In this document: one piece after another, positions 1 through 7,491 of the stretch
How positions within the stretch are numbered: position 1 is the stretch's first letter
Layout of the letters: each line of letters starts with the position of its first letter
Origin: an uncultured Lactobacillus sp.
GTDB lineage: Bacteria > Bacillota > Bacilli > Lactobacillales > Lactobacillaceae
DNA: 11,570 bases
Reading direction: 5' to 3'
Assembly: GCA_945281075.1 (NCBI GenBank)
Contig: CALYQE010000053.1
Span: 1 to 11,570 of the forward strand
The notes under the pieces: generated by a model
The model's database searches: none
Told to the model about the DNA's origin: nothing
What the model saw: only the letters and a program-made list of their open reading frames with translations
Made by a program: the position numbers and the translations under genes

Positions 1-1454
1 GCTTCATCATCTGCCGCACTGACCATTTCATCAGTGATTGAAGTTAAATTAATTGTCTGTTCACTTAATGGATGATGCGGGTTAATGAACTTATCAAAGC
101 GTTCAATTACCTCGCCATCTTTCATTTTCACTGCACCAATCTCGATAATGGTGTCGTAAACAGATGATAGGCCCGTGGTCTCAACGTCAAAAATGACAAA
201 CTCACGATTTTCGTACTTCATTTGTGCTGGATTTAGGACCAAAAGCGCATGATCATCAATCATGTTGGCTTCCAGGCCGTAAATTATTTTAACGTCATTT
301 TTCTTACCGGCACTGTAAGCTTCGGGAAAGGCCTGCACATCGGCATGATCCGTGATTGCAATGGCTTTTTGCCCAAACTTTTTGGCGGCTAAGACAAAAT
401 CTGTAGCGGTGTTAGTAGCGTCAAGCTGGCTCATATTTGTATGCAGATGAAGCTCTACTCTTTTTTCTTCACCTTCATATTTTTCCTGGCGTCCAACGTG
501 CTGAACTGATTCAAAGCTAGAAATGTTAAAGACAACATCATGGCTCCATTGATCTTCGGCCGCTGACCCTTGCATTTTGGCCCATGTGCCGGGTTTTAAA
601 TCAGCAATGCTTTTGAGTTGTTCTTGGTCAGAAATAAACTTTTTAAAAGAGATCGAATCAGTATAATCTGTAATTTCACCAGTAAAAATGACCGTTCCCG
701 TTTTTAATTCTCTTTTTTCCGTATTAAAAATGTTACCCTCAATGACAACGTTTCGCGTACCGTCAATAACATTTTTGATTTGCGTAACCGTTAAGGAGGA
801 ATCTAATTTCCGATTGCCATAACGCGTTTTTTTAGTCGGATAGCTTTGCTGCGGCTGCAGAGTTTCCTTAATTGGTGCAGCATTGTATGCATCCTGCATT
901 ATCTGCTCATGTTGCTCCTGCAACTGTTGCAGACTTTCCAAGTTACTTTGTGAATTTGCTTCATTTATTTCGGTAATAAATTTCAAATTAAAGAAACCAT
1001 AGTCACGCATTTCTTCCGCTAACTGATCCAACATTTTTTGCTCAATCAAGCCATCGACTACCAAATTGTCGACCGGAATGATCCAGCGGCCGTTCTCCTT
1101 TTGCGGATTATGACTAGAAATGAATTCCCGTGCCACTGGCTGCAAGATCTGCGAATTTTGCACGGCATAGCGCCAGTATTCCGTTAACAGATCATCCAAG
1201 CCATCTTCAGTGCGCACATATAAATGGGTTTGAACAAAAGAAGAAAAGCTGGCATTAATCGCTTTATTTAAAGCATCATAAGTAGCAAATTTCAAGGGCG
1301 TAGTAAAAAGAACGTGAATATCCCACCTATGTTCTTTAGCGTAAACATCCACGTTCTCAATTTCACCTTTTTGCAGCAAATCATTATCTTCAAATTGATC
1401 TGGAAAATGTATTTGCTCTAAAAGTCGTAAGAAAAGCTCATTTTTATCAGTCAC
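1..1454 (-). CDS. polC: DNA polymerase III alpha subunit, PolC type (N-terminal part, cut by window edge)
   Basis: Replicative DNA polymerase of low-GC Gram-positives, with built-in 3'-5' proofreading. Only the first 484 codons are present, about a third of the roughly 1430-1450 residues usual for the family; the reading frame is open to base 1. Residues 1 to about 215 are the variable N-terminal domains. Residues ~220-320 match the OB-fold nucleic-acid-binding domain. The first half of the PHP domain follows, with HLHTNMS at 335-341 and ITDHAD at 367-372. The DEDD exonuclease starts at ~418 with FDVETTGLS, where D423 and E425 would be the metal ligands; this insertion of the exonuclease inside PHP is diagnostic of PolC. 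The start is GTG (1452-1454). An AGGA 8 nt upstream lies across the proS stop codon, and the gap to proS is 5 nt, so translation is probably coupled. It is the last operon gene visible. Confidence 0.95.
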   Translation of the reverse strand, partial: MTDKNELFLRLLEQIHFPDQFEDNDLLQKGEIENVDVYAKEHRWDIHVLFTTPLKFATYDALNKAINASFSSFVQTHLYVRTEDGLDDLLTEYWRYAVQNSQILQPVAREFISSHNPQKENGRWIIPVDNLVVDGLIEQKMLDQLAEEMRDYGFFNLKFITEINEANSQSNLESLQQLQEQHEQIMQDAYNAAPIKETLQPQQSYPTKKTRYGNRKLDSSLTVTQIKNVIDGTRNVVIEGNIFNTEKRELKTGTVIFTGEITDYTDSISFKKFISDQEQLKSIADLKPGTWAKMQGSAAEDQWSHDVVFNISSFESVQHVGRQEKYEGEEKRVELHLHTNMSQLDATNTATDFVLAAKKFGQKAIAITDHADVQAFPEAYSAGKKNDVKIIYGLEANMIDDHALLVLNPAQMKYENREFVIFDVETTGLSSVYDTIIEIGAVKMKDGEVIERFDKFINPHHPLSEQTINLTSITDEMVSAADDE

Positions 1455-1459
1455 GAGAA

Positions 1460-3160
1460 TTATCCTAACTCTTTACTTACAAAGTCATCCAGTTCAGCCA
1501 ACGTCATTTCAGTTGCCTTCTCATCATTAGGACGTTTAACTTCAACGATGCCTTCACTGGCTTTTTTACCAATTGTTACCCGAACTGGCGCACCAACCAA
1601 GTCTGCATCAGCAAATTTAACTCCAGGTCGCTCATTTCGATCGTCATACAATACATCATAATCAGCTGAATATTTTTGTTCAAGCTTTTCGGCTAATTCC
1701 GTTTGTTGCTCATCATTATTTTTCATCTGAACGATATGCAATGCAAATGGTGCAATTTCCTTTGGCCAAGCAATTCCACGTTCGGTTGCATGTTGCTCAA
1801 TAACTGCCGAAAGAACACGCGTAACCCCGATACCATATGACCCCATGATAACCGGCTGTGCTTTTCCATTTTGGTCTAAAAAGTCAGCACCCATCTTCTC
1901 AGTATAATAAGTTCCAAGCTTAAAAATATGACCAACTTCAATTGAGGTGGTGAATTTTAAAGGTAAATGATCCACTGGATCAGGTTCGCCCTCATTAGCT
2001 ACTCGCAAGTCGTTAAATTGCTCAACTTGAAAATCACGCTTTAAGTTGGCATTTTTAAACTGGAAACCATTCTCATTAGCGCCAACAACAACATTGTAAA
2101 GATTTTTCACTGTGTCATCTGCCAGAATTGTATCTGCCCAAGCAGCATTGATCGGGCCGACACTGCCCTTGGTCACACCCGTGATTTCTTCCAGTTCATC
2201 ATCGGTTGCTATGCGGACTGAGTCTGCATCTAATAAATGAATTAGCTTAACTTCATTTATTTCTTTATCACCACGGATCAAAACCAAGACATGTTTTGAC
2301 TCGTCAATAATGTAAAGAACACTTTTAACAATTCTGGTTGCAGGTATTTCTAGGAAACTGGCTAAAGCACTAATTGTATCTTGTCCTGGTGTAGCGACCT
2401 TTTCAAGCTCAAGTGGTTCCTCTTTTGCTTGCTTAAAAGTATCTTCACTGACAGCCATTTCCAAGTTAGCAGAATAGGTACCTTTATCATTGGTAGCAAT
2501 GGTATCTTCACCAATAGCTGCAGGCGCCTGAAATTCGGTTGAATTCTTACCACCCATTGTTCCCGAATCGGCAATAACTGGTGTAACTTTAACGCCGCAC
2601 CGACGGAAAACAGCCTCAAAAGCACGCTTTTCATCGTCAAATTGTTGATCTAATTGTTCAGGTGTCGCAGCAAAGCTATATGCATCAAGCATAATAAATT
2701 CTCTGGTTCTTAAAAGGCCAAAACGTGGACGATTTTCATCGCGAAACTTAGTCTGGATCTGATACAAAGCAATTGGCATCTGCTTGTAGCTCTTGAGATT
2801 CTTAGCAACAATTTCAGTGAAGGTTTCTTCATGTGTTGGGCCGAGTAAACTTAAGCGTCCGTGACGGTCCTTTAAGCGAAACATTTCTGGACCATATTTT
2901 TGCCATCTGCCAGATTCTTCCCAAAGTGAAGCCGGTAAAAGATCAGGCATCGCCATCTCAGGCACATTGATTTTGGCCATTTCTTCTTCCATTATTCTCT
3001 CGGCTTTTTTTAAAACCCGATAGCCTAAAGGCAAGTAAGAATATACCCCAGCAGTTACTTGACGTACGTAACCACCACGAAGCATCAACTGATGACTCTT
3101 TGCAACTGCATCAGTTGGCGCTTCCTTTAAAGTTGGCATAAATAATTTAGATTGACGCAT
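1460..3160 (-). CDS. proS: Prolyl-tRNA synthetase, bacterial type with editing domain
   Basis: Class II aminoacyl-tRNA synthetase that charges tRNA-Pro with proline in the cytoplasm. It has 566 residues, a normal length for the bacterial ProS with an inserted editing domain. Visible in order: N-terminal catalytic part with the proline-binding loop GPTHEE at 107-112; motif 2 beginning FRDE at 139-142 and running to the Arg-rich stretch RTREF at 151-155; the YbaK-like editing insertion at about 225-405, including GDKEINEVKL (297-306) and GSVGPINA (332-339), which hydrolyses mischarged Ala-tRNA-Pro; motif 3 GSYGIGVTR at 440-448; and the anticodon-binding domain from ~470 to the end. I chose the ATG at 3160 because it has a strong GGAG 5 nt upstream and gives the family N-terminus MRQSKLFMPT. 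An in-frame ATG 54 nt further upstream lies inside the end of rseP and has no ribosome site. It follows rseP by 25 nt. Confidence 0.97.
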   Translation of the reverse strand: MRQSKLFMPTLKEAPTDAVAKSHQLMLRGGYVRQVTAGVYSYLPLGYRVLKKAERIMEEEMAKINVPEMAMPDLLPASLWEESGRWQKYGPEMFRLKDRHGRLSLLGPTHEETFTEIVAKNLKSYKQMPIALYQIQTKFRDENRPRFGLLRTREFIMLDAYSFAATPEQLDQQFDDEKRAFEAVFRRCGVKVTPVIADSGTMGGKNSTEFQAPAAIGEDTIATNDKGTYSANLEMAVSEDTFKQAKEEPLELEKVATPGQDTISALASFLEIPATRIVKSVLYIIDESKHVLVLIRGDKEINEVKLIHLLDADSVRIATDDELEEITGVTKGSVGPINAAWADTILADDTVKNLYNVVVGANENGFQFKNANLKRDFQVEQFNDLRVANEGEPDPVDHLPLKFTTSIEVGHIFKLGTYYTEKMGADFLDQNGKAQPVIMGSYGIGVTRVLSAVIEQHATERGIAWPKEIAPFALHIVQMKNNDEQQTELAEKLEQKYSADYDVLYDDRNERPGVKFADADLVGAPVRVTIGKKASEGIVEVKRPNDEKATEMTLAELDDFVSKELG

Positions 3161-3172
3161 TAACTCTCCCCC
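3161..3172 (-). promoter_or_regulatory. Ribosome binding site deciding the proS start
   Basis: On the minus strand the run GGGGGAGAG ends 3 nt before the ATG at 3160, placing a GGAG core 5 nt upstream. No comparable site precedes the alternative in-frame ATG at 3214. This sets the proS start and shortens the longest open frame by 18 codons. Confidence 0.85.
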
Positions 3173-3185
3173 ACGATCAACATTT

Positions 3186-4442
3186 TTACTTAATAAAATA
3201 GCGGTAAATATCATTACCGGTTACTGCAATGATTAGAACTAAAAGCAGGCCAAAGCCGACTAGTTCCACCATTGCTTCATGATTTTCAGATATTGGTTTT
3301 CCCCTAAATATCTCAATAATATTCAAAAGCAGCTTTCCTCCGTCAAGACCGGGAATTGGCACCAGATTGACGATCCCTAAATTAATCGAAATCATTGCCA
3401 AAAAGGCCAAAATATAGGAAAAGCCCATTTGAGAAACTTGTGAAGTCTGCGAATAAATACCGACAGGACCAGATAATTTGTTTAAGCTAAAATTGCGGAA
3501 CAATCCAGCTAGAGCATTAAAAATCATTCCTGTTGTCGACACGGCAGTCTGCCAGCCACGCGTTAGTTTAGCAGCAAAGCGATCGTCGCTTTTAGCCTTT
3601 ATCCCAATCTGATAAACCTTTTGTCCTCGAAGCTTTACTTCTTTAGGATGAACAGTGACTGTCTTGGCCTTACCTTGATTAGTTAAAGTGACTTTTAAAG
3701 ACTTACCTTGGCTGTGATCAATTTCCTGACTGATTTCCTCAAAAGTCGAAATCTTTTTTCCGTTAATCGCAACCACCTTGTCACCAGCTTTAATTTCCGC
3801 ACTCTGAGCAGGTGAATTCGGTTGAACCGAGCCAATTCTAGTCGTAGCTGGACCTGGCACTGTAAAAGTCCAAATCAAAAAAACGACAAAGCCCAACAAG
3901 ATATTCATTAAAGGTCCGGCAACATTGGTAGCTAGTTTTTGCCAAACATTGGCTTCCTGAAATTGTGTGTCACGAGGCGCAATAATTAATTCCGTTTTAC
4001 TCTGGTCAATTACTGTCGCATCATGATTTACAGCAAATTCAACGGGTTGATCTTCATCACCATTTTCATAGCCTTTAATAAAAAGCTGATCAATCAAATC
4101 AACCGCCGTAATTTGCAAAGGAATGCCTTCGATTGGAATATCAGCTTGTGATGCATCAATGCGAATGACTTCATTTTGATCATTAAGCTGCAAAATGACT
4201 GTCATTCCGGGTGAAAGCTCAGCACCATCGTCTTTACTGGCTAAGCGTACATAACCTCCAAGCGGTAACCAACGAATTGTATAAGTAGTCGGGTTTCTTC
4301 GTACCTGAAATAGCTTCGGTCCCATCCCGATTGAAAATTCGCGTACTAAAATACCGCACTTTTTAGCAACAATAAAATGACCAAATTCATGCACAAAAAC
4401 TAATAATCCGAATACAACTAAAAATATTAGTATACCCTTCAT
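3186..4442 (-). CDS. rseP: Site-2 intramembrane zinc metalloprotease RseP (Eep/RasP family)
   Basis: Membrane-embedded protease that cuts transmembrane segments of anti-sigma factors, signal-peptide remnants or pheromone precursors (Eep in Enterococcus, RasP in Bacillus). It has 418 residues, a normal length. The first transmembrane helix (about 4-24) carries the zinc-binding HEFGH at 18-22, with E19 catalytic. A second membrane segment lies at ~177-196. A single PDZ domain spans ~202-275, including PNSPA at 208-212 and AGDKVVAINGKK at 219-230. GPVGI is at 325-329, and the second active-site motif NLVPIPGLDGG (359-369) supplies the third zinc ligand, D367. A last helix lies at ~394-408. The start ATG at 4442 has AGGAG 6 nt upstream, and that AGGAG overlaps the cdsA stop codon (TAGGAG), suggesting coupled translation. 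In Bacillus dxr sits between cdsA and this gene; here nothing does. Its substrate cannot be told from the window. Confidence 0.95.
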   Translation of the reverse strand: MKGILIFLVVFGLLVFVHEFGHFIVAKKCGILVREFSIGMGPKLFQVRRNPTTYTIRWLPLGGYVRLASKDDGAELSPGMTVILQLNDQNEVIRIDASQADIPIEGIPLQITAVDLIDQLFIKGYENGDEDQPVEFAVNHDATVIDQSKTELIIAPRDTQFQEANVWQKLATNVAGPLMNILLGFVVFLIWTFTVPGPATTRIGSVQPNSPAQSAEIKAGDKVVAINGKKISTFEEISQEIDHSQGKSLKVTLTNQGKAKTVTVHPKEVKLRGQKVYQIGIKAKSDDRFAAKLTRGWQTAVSTTGMIFNALAGLFRNFSLNKLSGPVGIYSQTSQVSQMGFSYILAFLAMISINLGIVNLVPIPGLDGGKLLLNIIEIFRGKPISENHEAMVELVGFGLLLVLIIAVTGNDIYRYFIK

Positions 4443-4451
4443 TGAGTTCTC

Positions 4452-5249
4452 CTAATGTACAATTCCTAGTAAGGCTGCAAAGACTGGCAAAACAAAAAGC
4501 ATACTATCAAAACGATCTAAAATGCCACCGTGACCCGGTAAAATTTTACCAGAGTCCTTAACGCCATAGTAGCGCTTATAGGCTGATTCAACCAAGTCTC
4601 CCATTTGACCGACGATTGATAAAATGAAAGCAAATAGTACCATTTCCCAAAACGGATGACTAACGTTGACAAAATAAACATATAAAGCAGCACAAAGAAC
4701 AGCACAGATCGTTCCGCCAATTGAACCTTCCCAGGTTTTATTAGGACTAATCACAGGCCATAGCTTATGCTTGCCAATTTTACGGCCAATCATGTAGGCA
4801 CCCGTATCAGTTAGCCACACAACCACAAAGACGTAGCATAGAAGAGCTAAACCATTTGAACTATTTCTGATACTTGCCATGTAATGGAATCCGGTCCCGA
4901 TATATAGAGATCCAAGCGTATAGACACTGACATCATCAAAGGTAGTTTTGTTTTTGGAAAGAACCGTCCAAGTAAGCATCAGCATAATTAAAGCAAAGTA
5001 AATGCCAAACTTAGTCCAATGAAATGGCATACTCTTGATAAAACTATCTGGAACAGCCCAAATAATGGTAGCCAAAAGTGCCAACAAAAAGTTAACTGAC
5101 ACCAAGATTTGTTTTTTCATTAAAAATATTTCACTGATGCCAACAGCTGCAAAAGCAACCGTCAACCAATCCATCCAAAGCCCGCCTGCAATTACAATTG
5201 GGATGAATAAAATTAAAGCAATCACTGCTGTGATAACACGTTGTTTCAT
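4452..5249 (-). CDS. cdsA: Phosphatidate cytidylyltransferase (CDP-diacylglycerol synthase)
   Basis: Integral membrane enzyme that makes CDP-diacylglycerol from phosphatidic acid and CTP, the branch point for phosphatidylglycerol and cardiolipin. It has 265 residues, a usual length. The chain is mostly hydrophobic, with about seven or eight membrane segments (for example 6-23, 54-66, 82-97, 135-148, 178-194 and 203-216). Family motifs are clear: TDTGAY at 147-152, SPNKTWEG at 168-175, GDLVESAYKR at 217-226, and the C-terminal signature KDSGKILPGHGGILDRFDS at 231-249 with its conserved acidic and glycine residues. The start ATG at 5249 has only a weak upstream site: TAGG, formed by the uppS stop codon, 9 nt away. 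Expression may therefore depend on coupling to uppS, which ends 10 nt upstream. The pairing with uppS is the standard Firmicute arrangement. Confidence 0.96.
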   Translation of the reverse strand: MKQRVITAVIALILFIPIVIAGGLWMDWLTVAFAAVGISEIFLMKKQILVSVNFLLALLATIIWAVPDSFIKSMPFHWTKFGIYFALIMLMLTWTVLSKNKTTFDDVSVYTLGSLYIGTGFHYMASIRNSSNGLALLCYVFVVVWLTDTGAYMIGRKIGKHKLWPVISPNKTWEGSIGGTICAVLCAALYVYFVNVSHPFWEMVLFAFILSIVGQMGDLVESAYKRYYGVKDSGKILPGHGGILDRFDSMLFVLPVFAALLGIVH

Positions 5250-5259
5250 ATCTAATTAC

Positions 5260-5994
5260 CTAATTATCTGCTTCATCTAATTTTCCAAACCGCCGATGGC
5301 GATTTTGGAAATCACTAACAAATGCCTGAAGATCTTCTTTAGTAAAATCTGGCCAATTCTTTGGGCTGAATGCCAATTCCGAATAAGCTAACTGCCATAA
5401 CATAAAGTTAGAAATACGCTGTTCACCAGAGGTCCTAATTAACAAATCAGGATCACTAAGCTCACCAAAAGCGGCTGTCATTAAACGATTAGAGATCATT
5501 TCTTCATCGATCTGATCGCTGTTAAGCGAACCAGTTTCGATCAGAGTCCCAATTTCTTTCACTGCTGCGGTAATTTCGCTTCTTGAACCATAATTAAAGG
5601 CAAAATTTAAGACCAGACCTGTATTATCAGCCGTTTGAGCCATCGCCCTTTGAACAACCTCGTATGTCTTTCTAGGTAGCTTATCCAAAAAGCCCATGAT
5701 ATTGACCTTGACATTGTTAGCCATTAAAGTCGGCATAAAGTGGTCAAAAAAGCGAACTGGTAAATTCATTAAATAGGCAACCTCTTCTTTAGGTCGAGCC
5801 CAATTTTCAGTTGAAAATGCGTATAACGATAACACCTTTATCCCTAACTCATCAGCAGCTAAAGTAATCCGTTCTACATTATTCATCCCTTCATAATGAC
5901 CGGCTACCCGGGGTTTGCCCTGCCGCGTTGCCCAACGGCCATTGCCATCCATAATAATGGCAAGATGGTTTAATTGATTTTTCTTATCAGCCAT
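5260..5994 (-). CDS. uppS: Undecaprenyl diphosphate synthase (cis-prenyltransferase)
   Basis: Condenses eight isopentenyl diphosphates onto farnesyl diphosphate to give the C55 carrier lipid for peptidoglycan and wall polymers; it acts at the cytoplasmic face of the membrane. It has 244 residues, a usual length. Motifs: [13 protein letters not shown] at 10-22, where D16 is the magnesium-binding catalytic aspartate; GHYEG at 32-36; FSTENW at 60-65; NFAFNYG at 130-136; and the substrate-binding block [17 protein letters not shown] at 181-197 with its Arg and Ser residues. The start ATG at 5994 lies 2 nt after the frr stop, and its AGGG ribosome site is inside the last codons of frr, so the two are translationally coupled. 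The isopentenyl diphosphate supply is not encoded here; the missing dxr nearby points to the mevalonate pathway elsewhere in the genome. Confidence 0.97.
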   Translation of the reverse strand: MADKKNQLNHLAIIMDGNGRWATRQGKPRVAGHYEGMNNVERITLAADELGIKVLSLYAFSTENWARPKEEVAYLMNLPVRFFDHFMPTLMANNVKVNIMGFLDKLPRKTYEVVQRAMAQTADNTGLVLNFAFNYGSRSEITAAVKEIGTLIETGSLNSDQIDEEMISNRLMTAAFGELSDPDLLIRTSGEQRISNFMLWQLAYSELAFSPKNWPDFTKEDLQAFVSDFQNRHRRFGKLDEADN

Positions 5995-5996
5995 TG

Positions 5997-6554
5997 CTAT
6001 CCCTGAGTAATTTCTTTACGTTTCTTCTCAGCAAGATCATCAATCTTCTTAGTTGCCTCATCCGTTACCCTTTGCACGTCTTTTTCTAAATGACGTTGCT
6101 CATCTTCGGTAATTTCATCATTTTTTTGTTGCTTTTTGAGGCTGTTCATTGCATCGCGACGAACATTTCTAATCGCAATTTTGCCTTCTTCAGCAATCTT
6201 GCTTACTTCTTTAGCAATTTCCTGACGGCGTTCACCAGTCAGTTGCGGAATTACCAGGCGGATTACTTTACCATCGTTAGCAGGTGTTAAGCCCAAGTTA
6301 GAAGCAAGAAGAGCATGTTCAATGTCATCCAAGCTATTTTGATCATAGGGCGTGATTAACAATACCCTTGGTTCAGGAATCGTTATACTAGACATTTGGG
6401 TTAATGGTGTTGGAGCACCGTAATAATCGACCTTAACCCCATCTAATAATGCAGCATTAGCCACACCTGCCCTAATTGCTCCCAGATTCTTTTCAAAGAC
6501 AACAATTGATTTGTCCATGTTAGCCTGAGCTTTTTTCACGACTTCGTTATTCAT
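5997..6554 (-). CDS. frr: Ribosome recycling factor
   Basis: Splits post-termination ribosomes together with EF-G. It has 185 residues, exactly the family length. It shows the two-domain layout: a long three-helix bundle (about 1-30 and 104-185) and a small beta domain (31-103). Key features are [14 protein letters not shown] at 27-40, YYGAPTPL at 44-51, EPRVLLI at 61-67, and the hinge-to-helix segment RNVRRDA at 129-135 containing the conserved arginines needed for ribosome binding. The C-terminus is highly charged, as usual. The start ATG overlaps the pyrH stop by one base (TAATG), and a strong AAGGAGG lies just upstream inside the pyrH end. The pyrH-frr pair is conserved across most bacteria. 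Confidence 0.98.
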   Translation of the reverse strand: MNNEVVKKAQANMDKSIVVFEKNLGAIRAGVANAALLDGVKVDYYGAPTPLTQMSSITIPEPRVLLITPYDQNSLDDIEHALLASNLGLTPANDGKVIRLVIPQLTGERRQEIAKEVSKIAEEGKIAIRNVRRDAMNSLKKQQKNDEITEDEQRHLEKDVQRVTDEATKKIDDLAEKKRKEITQG

Positions 6555-7279
6555 TATTTGCCTCCTTCAATTACTGTTCCGATATGTTCCCCCAACACAA
6601 CCTTTTTAATGTTACCTTCTGTGTTCACATTAAAAACGATCAAAGGAATATTTGTATCCATCGATAAAGAACTAGCAGTTCGATCCATGACTTTTAAATC
6701 CCTTGAAATTACGTCAAGTTGAGTTAATTCATTAAACTTCTTCGCATTTGGGTCAAGTTTTGGATCAGCGGAGTAAACCCCGTCAACACCATTCTTAGCC
6801 ATCAAAATGATATCAGCATTAATTTCAGCTGCACGTAAAGCTGCCGTAGTATCAGTAGAGAAATAAGGGTTGCCAGTGCCGCCGCCCATAATGACCACAC
6901 GGCCTTTTTCAAGATGACGAATCGCCTTTCTTCTAATATAAGGTTCAGCAATCTGTCTCATTTCAATCGAAGTCTGCAATCTGGTTGGAACACCAACATG
7001 TTCTAAACCATCCTGAAGAGCTAAACCATTCATGATTGTTGCGAGCATCCCCATATAATCAGCCTGCGAACGTTCCATTCCAAGCTTTTCACCAGTTTCG
7101 CCGCGCCACATATTGCCGCCGCCGCAGACAATTCCAATTTCAACGCCTAAGTCGTGAACTGTTTTGATTTCTTCAGCAAGGTGACTTATGACAGTGGGAT
7201 CAATCCCAGTCCCATTATTACCCGCCAAGGCTTCACCTGAAATTTTCAAAACGACGCGCTTATATTTAACTTGAGTCAT
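6554..7279 (-). CDS. pyrH: UMP kinase
   Basis: Phosphorylates UMP to UDP with ATP, the first committed step towards UTP and CTP. It is a cytoplasmic hexamer of the amino acid kinase fold, typically feedback-inhibited by UTP. It has 241 residues, a normal length. Motifs: KISGEALAG at 12-20 (phosphate binding), GGGNMWRG at 53-60, [12 protein letters not shown] at 67-78, [20 protein letters not shown] at 133-152 (UMP/ATP site), [12 protein letters not shown] at 162-173 and the conserved MD at 198-199. The start ATG at 7279 has AGGAGG 6 nt upstream. It is the first gene of the operon and has its own promoter; in many Firmicutes rpsB and tsf would stand directly before it, but here an unrelated flavoprotein gene does. 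Confidence 0.98.
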   Translation of the reverse strand: MTQVKYKRVVLKISGEALAGNNGTGIDPTVISHLAEEIKTVHDLGVEIGIVCGGGNMWRGETGEKLGMERSQADYMGMLATIMNGLALQDGLEHVGVPTRLQTSIEMRQIAEPYIRRKAIRHLEKGRVVIMGGGTGNPYFSTDTTAALRAAEINADIILMAKNGVDGVYSADPKLDPNAKKFNELTQLDVISRDLKVMDRTASSLSMDTNIPLIVFNVNTEGNIKKVVLGEHIGTVIEGGK

Positions 7280-7305
7280 GACAACCTCCTCTATTAACTT
7301 AAATT

Positions 7306-7314
7306 ATTCTACCA
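7306..7314 (-). promoter_or_regulatory. Extended -10 promoter of the pyrH-polC operon
   Basis: The minus strand reads TGGTAGAAT: a TGn extension followed by TAGAAT, five of six matches to TATAAT. No good -35 box stands 16-18 nt upstream (CTACAT at 17 nt), which is tolerated in extended -10 promoters. The start point would be near 7299, giving a leader of about 20 nt with the AGGAGG ribosome site. It would drive everything from pyrH to polC unless there are internal promoters, none of which I recognised. Confidence 0.55.
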
Positions 7315-7345
7315 TATTAAGAATGCAAATGTAGTCTATCAAAGT

Positions 7346-7374
7346 AAAAGACAACAATTTTATGAAAAAGACAA
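7346..7374. repeat. 9-bp direct repeat, 20-bp period, upstream of the pyrH promoter
   Basis: AAAAGACAA occurs at 7346-7354 and again at 7366-7374 (TTGTCTTTT twice on the minus strand). Allowing one free base, both copies also share a G two bases before. The period is 20 bp, about two helical turns, so both copies face the same side of the DNA. They lie 35-63 bp upstream of the -10 element of pyrH. This could be a tandem protein-binding site, but AT-rich intergenic sequence can produce such repeats by chance. Confidence 0.35.
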
Positions 7375-7431
7375 ACTAATAAATCTGTACTTTAAACAGA
7401 GCGATTGACACTAGCAGCTTAAATTTACTTT

Positions 7432-7473
7432 TTTATTAAAAAACAAAAAGGCCCTGCTTAGACAGAGCCTTTT
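7432..7473 (-). terminator. Rho-independent terminator of the flavoprotein gene
   Basis: On the minus strand an 11-bp stem is formed by AAAAGGCTCTG (7473-7463) and CAGGGCCTTTT (7456-7446), with one G-U pair, around a 6-nt loop. It is followed by TTTGTTTTTT. It begins 18 nt after the stop codon of the flavoprotein gene and ends before the pyrH promoter, so it should insulate the operon from read-through. Confidence 0.88.
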
Positions 7474-7491
7474 GTTAGATTTGAATTTTGC

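Noticed and set aside
3161..3214. Upstream in-frame ATG adding 18 residues to ProS
   Set aside because: It lies within the end of rseP, has no Shine-Dalgarno site, and the extra residues do not match the ProS N-terminus; the ATG at 3160 has a strong site.
7405..7410. Perfect TTGACA on the plus strand
   Set aside because: There is no -10 element 16-18 nt downstream (the region is a T run), and it would point into the terminator against the flavoprotein gene.
7432..7473. Hairpin considered as a PyrR-type attenuator of pyrH
   Set aside because: It lies upstream of the pyrH promoter and directly after the flavoprotein stop codon, so it is that gene's terminator.
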